Shown here piece after piece: positions 57,873-64,000 of a DNA stretch of 64,000 bases (its first letter is position 1; each line of letters opens with the position of its first letter). The position numbers were made by a program, and so were the translations under genes. Origin of the DNA: Xanthomonas chitinilytica (GTDB lineage Bacteria; Pseudomonadota; Gammaproteobacteria; Xanthomonadales; Xanthomonadaceae). The notes below the pieces were generated by a model. That model was not told the origin of the DNA. It saw only the letters and a list, made by a program, of their open reading frames with translations, and did not search any database. The DNA lies in contig NZ_JAPCHY010000012.1 of NCBI RefSeq assembly GCF_026107455.2, forward strand, positions 1 through 64,000, in the 5' to 3' direction.

Positions 57873-57936
57873 GCGGCCGCGGCCCGGCGGATGCCGCCGG
57901 CATTCCTCTGCAGATCGCAGCCGGGCGTGGGCGCCG

Positions 57937-58155
57937 TCAGCCGCCCACGCCATGCGGCTTGATCCAGCCGCCGTAGATGCCCACGATCACCAGCACGATC
58001 AACGCCACCGAAATGACGATGCGCCGGGTCAGCGCGTTGACCGTGCGCTTGGTCTGGCCACGATCGACCAGCAGGTAGTACAGCCCCGCCCCCAGATTCC
58101 AGACGATGACGATCAAGAACGCGATCACCAGCAGGGTCTTCAGCGAATCGTTCAT
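57937..58155 (-). CDS. DUF2909 twin-transmembrane protein
   Basis: Encodes 72 residues with two transmembrane helices (LVIAFLIVIVWNLGAGLYYLL and IVISVALIVLVIVGIYGGWI) and a basic loop (GQTKRTVNALTRRI). Matches DUF2909, which is regularly found inverted between coxC and SURF1 genes. Function unknown. Confidence 0.85.
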   Translation of the reverse strand: MNDSLKTLLVIAFLIVIVWNLGAGLYYLLVDRGQTKRTVNALTRRIVISVALIVLVIVGIYGGWIKPHGVGG

Positions 58156-58212
58156 GCGCGGCTCGGCAACGGAAGGGGCGCTGCCATCTGACCCGTTTTC
58201 GGCGCGGTTGTC

Positions 58213-58938
58213 ATGATGCGCCAGCACACGCGGGTGTTCGGCTGGACTCTGGCGTTGGTGGTTATCGCACTGTTCTGCACGCTGGGCCACTGGCAATGGC
58301 AGCGCATGCACGAGAAGCAGGCGCTGCTGCTGCAGGCCGATACGGCGCGCGCGCGCACCGCGACGCTGGCGCAGGCGTTGCAGGCGCCGCCTGCACTGCG
58401 CTGGGTGCACGGCCGCGGCCGCTTCCTGCCGGGGGTGGTGTTGCTGGACAACCAGCTGCGCGAAGGCCGCGCCGGGGTCAAGGTGTACCAGGCGTTCGTC
58501 GCCGACGGTGCGCCGCGGCCGGTGCTGGTGGACCTGGGCTGGATCGCGCTGCCGGCCGACCGCACGCTGCCGGCGGCGGCGGCGCTGGAAGGCGAGCACG
58601 TGCTGCAGGGGCTGCTGGCGCCGGCCCCGTCCGCCGGCCTGGCGCTGGGCCCGGCGATGGCGCAAGCAGGGCCGCACACCTGGCTGGCGACCCGGATCGA
58701 CCCGCAGGCGATCGCGCAGCGGCTGGAGCTGCCCGCGCCCGGCCTGCCGGCGCAGGTGTTGCGGCTGGACCCGGCGCTGCCGCTGGGCCACGTGCGCGAC
58801 CTGGAGCTGCTGCCCAACACCCTGCCGCCAGCGCGGCACCTGGGCTACGCGGTGCAATGGTTCGCCATGGCGCTGGCGGTGCTGGTACTGGCGCTGGTGC
58901 TGGAATGGCGCAGCCGCCGGCCGCGGGGCGGACGTTGA
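58213..58938 (+). CDS. SURF1-family cytochrome oxidase assembly protein
   Basis: Encodes 241 residues with two transmembrane helices, one at each end. The SURF1 patterns GHWQWQRMHEKQ, DNQLREGRAGVKVYQAF and VLVDLGWIALP, and GYAVQWFAMA before the final helix are all present. It helps insert heme a into subunit I. ATG 58216 is an alternative start. Confidence 0.92.
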   Translation: MMRQHTRVFGWTLALVVIALFCTLGHWQWQRMHEKQALLLQADTARARTATLAQALQAPPALRWVHGRGRFLPGVVLLDNQLREGRAGVKVYQAFVADGAPRPVLVDLGWIALPADRTLPAAAALEGEHVLQGLLAPAPSAGLALGPAMAQAGPHTWLATRIDPQAIAQRLELPAPGLPAQVLRLDPALPLGHVRDLELLPNTLPPARHLGYAVQWFAMALAVLVLALVLEWRSRRPRGGR

Positions 58939-58965
58939 CGGCCCGGCCATGAGAAAATGCCCACC

Positions 58966-59541
58966 ATGACTTCCACGACTCCGGCCCCGCTGCGGGCCCG
59001 CAACCGCGGCCGTTGGGTGCTGGTTGCGCTGTTTGCGTTGTTCTTCGGCTCGATGCTGGTGGCCGGTGCGTTGCGCTTCTCCGGCTGGCAGCCGCAGGTG
59101 AACCGCAACCACGGGCAGCTGCTCTCGCCGCCGGCCGACCTGCGCGCGCTGCCGCCCACGCTGGCCGACGGCCGGGCCTACGAGTGGAACCCGGCCGCGC
59201 GCCACTGGCGCATCCTGCTGGCCCCGGCGGACGATTGCGCCCCGGCCTGCGTCACTTTGTCGCAGGACCTGCACAAGGTCTGGCAGCTGTTCGGGCATAA
59301 CGCCGATAATGTCGAGATCCTGTGGCTGGGTACGCCGCCGCCGGCAGTGGCCGGCATGCCGGCGCTGCGGACGCTGCAACGGCAGCCGTCGCTGCGCGAA
59401 AGGCTGCCGGGCGTCGACGATCCCGCCGGCATCCCGGTGTACGTGGTCGACCCCAATGGCTTCGTGATCCTGCGCTACGCACCGGGATTCGATCCCGGCG
59501 GGCTGCGTGCGGACCTGGCCAAGCTGCTGAAACTGAAGTGA
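58966..59541 (+). CDS. Thioredoxin-like membrane protein of the oxidase cluster
   Basis: Encodes about 191 residues from ATG 58966 (58957 possible). A basic N-terminus and one transmembrane helix are followed by a thioredoxin-like domain with a CAPAC motif (DDCAPACVTLSQDLHKVW) and VDPNGFVILRYAP. This looks like a degenerate Sco-type or thiol protein acting on copper or Cys sites during oxidase assembly; the exact role is inferred from location. Confidence 0.75.
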   Translation: MTSTTPAPLRARNRGRWVLVALFALFFGSMLVAGALRFSGWQPQVNRNHGQLLSPPADLRALPPTLADGRAYEWNPAARHWRILLAPADDCAPACVTLSQDLHKVWQLFGHNADNVEILWLGTPPPAVAGMPALRTLQRQPSLRERLPGVDDPAGIPVYVVDPNGFVILRYAPGFDPGGLRADLAKLLKLK

Positions 59542-59551
59542 GCCCCGTTCG

Positions 59552-60715
59552 ATGAACTCCCTTGCGCGCCCGGCGCTGCACCGCAACTTCCACCGCCTGG
59601 CGTGGTTCGCGCTGATCATGACCGCCAGCACGATCCTGTTCGGTTCGTTCGTGCGCCTGTCCGATGCCGGCCTGAGCTGCCCGGACTGGCCGACCTGCTA
59701 CGGCCGCGTGACCTGGCCGCAGACCCACCACGAGGCGGCGCAGCACGCGGCCAGCGAGATCCGCCCGCTGGAAACGCACAAGGCCTGGCGCGAGCAGGTG
59801 CACCGTTTCCTGGCCGGCGCGCTGGGGGTGGAGGTGCTGGCGCTGGCGCTGCTGGCCGTGCGCCGGCGCGCGTGGGGCGTGGCCCAGGTGCTGACCGCCT
59901 CGGCGCTGGTGGCGCTGGCCATCCCGCTGTACATGCGCGGCGAGCACGTGGCGGCCAGCGTGCTGGCGATCGCCGGCGAGGCGTTGCTGCTGCTGGCGGC
60001 GCTGCGCTGGTCGAACATCGACCTGGCGCGCGCGGCGGTGCTGACCCTGGCGGTGGTGATCTTCCAGGCGCTGCTGGGCATGTGGACGGTGACCTGGCTG
60101 CTCAAGCCGATCGTGGTGATGGGCCACCTGCTGGGCGGCATGCTGATGTTCGGCCTGCTGGTGTGGATGGCCTGGCGCGCCACCCACCTGCCGATCACCC
60201 TGGCCGAGGCGCCGCGGCTGAAGTGGCTGCTGCGCGCCGGGCTGGCGCTGCTGGTGGCGCAGATCGCGCTCGGTGGCTGGGTCAGCGCCAACTACGCGGC
60301 GCTGGCCTGCGGCGGCGGCAACGCCTCGCTGGACAATTTCCCGCGCTGCGTCAGCCAGTGGTGGCCGCAGCAGAACTACGTCGAAGGCTTCACCCTGTGG
60401 CGCGGCATCGGCGTGGACTACGAAGGCGGCGTGCTCGACGGCGCCTCGCGCATCGCCATCCAGATGGCGCACCGGATGATGGCAGTGGTGGTGGCGCTGT
60501 ACCTGCTGTGGCTGTCGCTGCGGCTGTTGCGGCTGCCGAGCATGCGCGGCTGGGCGACGGCGCTGGGCGTGCTGGTGCTGGCGCAGGTCACGCTGGGCGT
60601 GCTCAACGTCAAGCTGGCGCTGCCGCTGGCGGTGGCGGTGCTGCACAACGGCGGCGCGGTGGCGCTGCTGTTCGTGCTGGTCTCGCTGCTGGCGCGGCTG
60701 CGTGCACCGGACTGA
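59552..60715 (+). CDS. ctaA: Heme A synthase (COX15/CtaA)
   Basis: Encodes 387 residues with eight transmembrane helices. The heme-binding His are in [32 protein letters not shown] and LHNGGAVA, and the [16 protein letters not shown] loop is diagnostic. It converts heme O to heme A for the oxidase. The stop at 60715 lies just before the ctaB start. Confidence 0.95.
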   Translation: MNSLARPALHRNFHRLAWFALIMTASTILFGSFVRLSDAGLSCPDWPTCYGRVTWPQTHHEAAQHAASEIRPLETHKAWREQVHRFLAGALGVEVLALALLAVRRRAWGVAQVLTASALVALAIPLYMRGEHVAASVLAIAGEALLLLAALRWSNIDLARAAVLTLAVVIFQALLGMWTVTWLLKPIVVMGHLLGGMLMFGLLVWMAWRATHLPITLAEAPRLKWLLRAGLALLVAQIALGGWVSANYAALACGGGNASLDNFPRCVSQWWPQQNYVEGFTLWRGIGVDYEGGVLDGASRIAIQMAHRMMAVVVALYLLWLSLRLLRLPSMRGWATALGVLVLAQVTLGVLNVKLALPLAVAVLHNGGAVALLFVLVSLLARLRAPD

Positions 60716-60719
60716 TGCC

Positions 60720-61613
60720 ATGAGCGCAGGCTGGCGTGACTACTGGGACCTGACCAAGCCGAAGGTGGTGGCACTGATCGTGTTCACCGCGCTGGTGGGC
60801 ATGTGCCTGGCGTTGCCGGGGTTGCCCACGGCCGGACAGGCCGCGGCCGGCGTGCTGGGCTTCGCCGGCATCTGGCTGGCGGCCTCGGCGGCGGCGGCGA
60901 TCAACCAGCTGCTGGACGCGCGCATCGACGCGCAGATGGCACGCACCTCGTGGCGGCCGCTGGTGGTGGGCAAGGTCTCGCCGCGGCAGGTGCTGGCGTT
61001 CGCCAGCGTGCTGATCGTGCTGTCGATGGCCATCCTGGTGCTGTGGGTGAACCTGATCACCGCGGTGCTGACCTTCGCCTCGCTGATCGGCTACGCGGTG
61101 ATCTATACCGTGTACCTGAAGCGGGCGACCTCGCAGAACATCGTCATCGGCGGCCTGGCCGGCGCCACCCCGCCGCTGCTCGGCTGGGCGGCGATCACCG
61201 GCATGCAGGGGCCGTCGGACTGGGCCCATGCCTCGCTGCTGGTGCTGATCATCTTCGTGTGGACGCCGCCGCATTTCTGGGCGCTGGCGATCTTCCGCCG
61301 CGCCGACTACGCCAAGGCCGACATCCCGATGCTGCCGGTGACCCATGGCGTGCCGCATACCCGGCGGCAGATCCTGGCCTACTCGGTGGTGCTGGCGCTG
61401 GTCACGCTGCTGCCGGTGGCGGTGGGCATGAGCGGCCTGTTCTACCTGGGCGGCGCGCTGGTGCTCAACGTGGTATTCCTGTGGTTCGCCTGGAGGATGC
61501 AGGACCCGCCGGACGAGGCGTTTTCGATGCGCATGTTCGGCTACTCGGTGGTGTACCTGATGGCGCTGTTCGCGTTCCTGCTGGTGGACCACTGGTTGCT
61601 GCCCTTGCTGTAA
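60720..61613 (+). CDS. ctaB: Protoheme IX farnesyltransferase (heme O synthase)
   Basis: Encodes 297 residues from ATG 60720. It has about nine transmembrane helices and the prenyltransferase motifs [16 protein letters not shown] and [23 protein letters not shown]. It makes heme O, the substrate of CtaA. The gap to ctaA is four bases. Confidence 0.95.
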   Translation: MSAGWRDYWDLTKPKVVALIVFTALVGMCLALPGLPTAGQAAAGVLGFAGIWLAASAAAAINQLLDARIDAQMARTSWRPLVVGKVSPRQVLAFASVLIVLSMAILVLWVNLITAVLTFASLIGYAVIYTVYLKRATSQNIVIGGLAGATPPLLGWAAITGMQGPSDWAHASLLVLIIFVWTPPHFWALAIFRRADYAKADIPMLPVTHGVPHTRRQILAYSVVLALVTLLPVAVGMSGLFYLGGALVLNVVFLWFAWRMQDPPDEAFSMRMFGYSVVYLMALFAFLLVDHWLLPLL

Positions 61614-61690
61614 AACTGGCAGCATCCGCCGGGTGCGGGCCGCGCGGCGGCAATGGCCCGCGGGCTTGTCCGAATACGAAGGAGCGGGGA

Positions 61691-62503
61691 ATGCGGGGCT
61701 GGGTGCGCGGGATGATGGTGGCGCTGGTGGCGCTGGCATGGACGGGAAGTGCGTGCGCGGACGAGGCGGTCGCACAGATCCAGCAGCGTGCCGGCGAAAG
61801 CCGGCTGGTGCTGCTGGGGGAATACCACGGCACGCGGGAAATCCCGCAGCTGGTGGCGCAGCTGGTCGAGCGCTACAGCCGCAACGGCCGGCCGCTGCAG
61901 CTGGGGCTGGAGATCCCGCGCTCGGAGAACCTGCCGCTGAGCGGTTACCTGGGGTCGGCGGGGCAGGAGCGCGACCGCCGCTTGCTGCGGTCGCGTCCGT
62001 TCTGGCAGGTGGCGGACAACCAGCACGACGGGCGCCGCAGCCGCGACATGCTGGAGCTGATCGAGGCCGTGCGCGCGCTGCGCATGCAGGGGCGCGATAT
62101 CCAGGTGTTCGGCTACGACGTGGAGCGCAGCGAGGACGGCAACCAGGCCCGCGACGATGCGATGGCCGCCTACCTGCGGCAGCGTTTCGCGCAGGTGCCG
62201 CCGGCCGGGCACATGCTGGTGCTGACCGGCAACGTGCATGCGATGCGCCGCGTGCCGGCACGTGCGCCGGCGGACATGCAGAAGCAGCCGATGGCCTCGC
62301 AGCTGACCGACCTCGAGCTTTACACGGTGAGGCTGGAAGCATTGCGCGGCAATGCATGGGTCTGCGCGGCGAACCGTTGCAGCGCCCGCCCGCTGCGGCG
62401 CGAACCCAAGCCGCTGGCGCCGCGGGCCAGCAGCGCGGCCGACCGCCAGTACGACCTGTGGATCTGGCTGCCGCAACTGAGCGTCGGCACGCTGGCGGAC
62501 TGA
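61691..62503 (+). CDS. ChaN-like secreted protein
   Basis: Encodes 270 residues with a signal peptide (to about SACA). RLVLLGEYHGTREIP and the later NVHAMRRVP resemble the Cofac_haem_bdg/ChaN and TIKI-like superfamily, in which an acidic-His pair binds a ligand or metal. Two Cys near the C-terminus (VCAANRCS) may form a disulfide. A ribosome site GGAGCGGG precedes the ATG. The link to heme is suggested by the neighbouring heme A genes but not shown. Confidence 0.65.
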   Translation: MRGWVRGMMVALVALAWTGSACADEAVAQIQQRAGESRLVLLGEYHGTREIPQLVAQLVERYSRNGRPLQLGLEIPRSENLPLSGYLGSAGQERDRRLLRSRPFWQVADNQHDGRRSRDMLELIEAVRALRMQGRDIQVFGYDVERSEDGNQARDDAMAAYLRQRFAQVPPAGHMLVLTGNVHAMRRVPARAPADMQKQPMASQLTDLELYTVRLEALRGNAWVCAANRCSARPLRREPKPLAPRASSAADRQYDLWIWLPQLSVGTLAD

Positions 62504-62531
62504 CCCGGGCGGTGGCCCGCGCGGGCGACTT

Positions 62532-63530
62532 TCAGCGGTCCAGCTGCGGGTCCTGCTCCTGCGCGGCCCGCCGCGCATAGCGTTGCGCCACCACGGCGCA
62601 GACGATCAGCTGCAGCTGGTGGTAGATCATGATCGGCAGCACGATCGCGCCGAGGCTGCCGCTGGCGAACAGCACCTTGGCGATCGGCACCCCGGTGGCC
62701 AGGCTCTTCTTCGAGCCGCAGAACACGATCGGGATCTCGTCGCGGCGGCTGAAGCCGAGCAGGCGGGCGATGAGGGCGATCAGCGGCATCGCGATGGCCA
62801 GCAGGCTGGCGGCCACCAGCGCCACGCCCAGCAGCGACAGCAGCGGGGTGTTGCTCCACAGGCCTTCGCTGACCGCCTCGCCGAAGGCGGCGTAGACCAC
62901 CAGCAGGATCGTGCCCTGGTCGGTGTAGCGCAGCAGCGCGCGCTGCCGCTCCACCCAGCCGGCGATCCACGGCCGCAGCAGGTGGCCGGCCACGAACGGC
63001 ACCAGCAGCTGCAGCATGATGCTGCCCACCGCCTGCAGCGGATGCGACATGCCGCCCTGGGTGCCGGCCATCAGGCCCATCAGCAGCGGCGTCAGGAACA
63101 CGCCGAGGATGCTCGACAGCGAGGCGCTGCACACCGCGGCGGGGACGTTGCCGCCGGCCATCGAGGTGAAGGCGATCGAGGACTGCACGGTCGAGGGCAG
63201 CGCGCACAGGAACAGCACGCCGATGTACAGCTCCGGGGTCAGCAGCCAGCCGTCCAGCGGCTTGAACAGCAGCCCCAGCAGCGGGAACAGCACGAAGGTG
63301 CAGGCCAGGATGGTCAGGTGCAGGCGCCAGTGCAGCAGGCCGGCCATGATCGATTCGCGCGGCAGCCGTGCGCCGTGCAGGAAGAACAGCGCGGCGATGG
63401 CGACGTTGCTGACATCGTCCAGCACCATGGCGGCGGCACCGCGCAGGGGCAGCAGCGAGGCCAGCAGCACGGTACCGAGCAGGGCCAGGGTGAAGTTGTC
63501 GGGCCGCAGCCGCAGTACGCGTTGGATCAT
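62532..63530 (-). CDS. Bile acid:sodium symporter family protein
   Basis: Encodes 332 residues with about ten transmembrane helices and the family patterns VLFLCALPSTVQSSIAFTSMAGGNVPAA and the C-terminal FCGSKKSLATGVPIAKVLF. Closest in layout to the YfeH group. Substrate unknown. Confidence 0.9.
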   Translation of the reverse strand: MIQRVLRLRPDNFTLALLGTVLLASLLPLRGAAAMVLDDVSNVAIAALFFLHGARLPRESIMAGLLHWRLHLTILACTFVLFPLLGLLFKPLDGWLLTPELYIGVLFLCALPSTVQSSIAFTSMAGGNVPAAVCSASLSSILGVFLTPLLMGLMAGTQGGMSHPLQAVGSIMLQLLVPFVAGHLLRPWIAGWVERQRALLRYTDQGTILLVVYAAFGEAVSEGLWSNTPLLSLLGVALVAASLLAIAMPLIALIARLLGFSRRDEIPIVFCGSKKSLATGVPIAKVLFASGSLGAIVLPIMIYHQLQLIVCAVVAQRYARRAAQEQDPQLDR

Positions 63531-63564
63531 CGGGTGTCGGCTCCCGGGAAAGGATGGGGGATCG

Positions 63565-64000
63565 TCAATGCCTGGCCTCCGGTTGCAACAGCTGGCGGGT
63601 GTCCGCCTCCAGCGAGGTCATGCCGGCGCGCCGGCCCAGTTCCAGCGCGGCTTCGACGCCGGTTTCCCCGGTGCGTGCGGCGATCACCGCCAGCAGCGCG
63701 CCGGCACGGTTGCCCGAGGCGCAATGCAGCAGCACCGGGCCGTCGTCCTGGGCGAGCAGGCGCTGCAGGGTGCGGGCATTGGCCTCGGTCACGCCGGCTG
63801 CTCCGGCGATCGGCAGGCGCACGTAGCGCAGGCCGAGCCGCTCGGCGGCGGCGGTCTCGTCGTAGCCGCGGTCCTCGCCGGGCTGGCGCAGGTCGATGAC
63901 GGTGGTGACGCCGGCCGCGGCCGCTTCGCGCAGCTGCGCGGCGCTGGGCTGGCCGCCGGTGTAGAGGCCCGGCCGTGGCTGCGCGAACGGCGCATCGCCG
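63565..64000 (-). CDS. DUF442-type phosphatase-like protein, 5' end outside the window
   Basis: About 145 residues are visible, read to the window edge without a start. GLYTGGQPSAAQLREAAAAG and VTTVIDLRQPGED open a dual-specificity-phosphatase-like fold, and GPVLLHCASGNRAGAL contains the Cys-x4-Arg signature of the DUF442/BLH family. These proteins are linked to sulfur metabolism in some bacteria. The gene continues beyond base 64000. Confidence 0.8.
   Translation of the reverse strand, partial: GDAPFAQPRPGLYTGGQPSAAQLREAAAAGVTTVIDLRQPGEDRGYDETAAAERLGLRYVRLPIAGAAGVTEANARTLQRLLAQDDGPVLLHCASGNRAGALLAVIAARTGETGVEAALELGRRAGMTSLEADTRQLLQPEARH

Overview
The window is a high-GC gammaproteobacterial chromosome segment, most likely from a Xanthomonadaceae member (the Xanthomonas / Stenotrophomonas / Lysobacter / Luteimonas / Pseudoxanthomonas group). 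The grounds are a chromosomal integron whose integrase gene abuts ilvD, the known location of the Xanthomonas integron; a cox cluster with DUF2244, DUF2909 and SURF1 genes in the order seen in that family; and GTAG-type REP palindromes like those of Stenotrophomonas. No tRNA or rRNA gene was recognised.

Region 1 (1-6029) is a chromosomal integron. An intact integron integrase gene (intI, + strand) is followed, in the opposite direction, by attI and at least seven gene cassettes, all read on the - strand and separated by six near-identical 60-bp attC sites. The cassettes are visibly lower in GC than the rest. Nearest attI are two HNH-nuclease cassettes. Then come two small zinc-finger proteins, a lipoprotein, a small acidic protein and an OLD-family ATPase-TOPRIM nuclease. 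The 3' end of the nuclease gene runs into the end of an IS3-family insertion sequence at the window edge. Several cassettes look like phage-defence or nucleic-acid-handling genes.

Region 2 (6082-23594) holds ilvD, a ygiB/ygiC-like pair, an 886-bp repeat-rich non-coding stretch and a TPR lipoprotein. Two separate MoxR-type AAA+ systems follow: a six-gene RDD / SpoIIM-like / DUF4129 / DUF4350 / MoxR / DUF58 operon with stop-start overlaps, and an AAA+ / small protein / VWA operon. A gamma-carbonic anhydrase and an RlaP-like nucleotidyltransferase close the region.

Region 3 (23790-31088) holds an alpha/beta hydrolase, a 32-residue lysine-rich protein, a RIO kinase and mnmG. It also has a candidate structured RNA ending in a strong terminator, a Tyr/Gly-rich lipoprotein, a threonine dehydratase-like enzyme and a YdcF-like membrane protein.

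Region 4 (31089-36680) contains the least expected structure: seven degenerate 28-bp repeats at an exact 60-bp period with 32-bp spacers. They closely match the type I-F CRISPR repeat, and no cas gene lies in the window. The array sits directly downstream of the biotin operon bioB-bioF-bioH-(YwqG-like)-bioC. A BirA-type operator lies at the bioB / comF divergent start.

Region 5 (36670-53653) holds comF, an HdeD-like protein, ubiA, an M28 peptidase, a beta-helix repeat protein, envC, a ctpA-like protease, a DUF1820 gene, a rhomboid protease, a FadL-type porin, pnuC-nadR (NAD salvage), putA and a DUF2244 gene. REP palindromes are scattered here, and one is duplicated together with the tail of nadR.

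Region 6 (53174-64000) is the aa3-type cytochrome c oxidase locus: coxB, coxA, a 44-residue assembly protein, cox11, coxC, DUF2909 (- strand), SURF1, a thioredoxin-like protein, ctaA and ctaB, giving subunits, copper insertion and heme A synthesis together. A ChaN-like secreted protein, a bile-acid:Na symporter-family transporter and a partial DUF442-type phosphatase follow.
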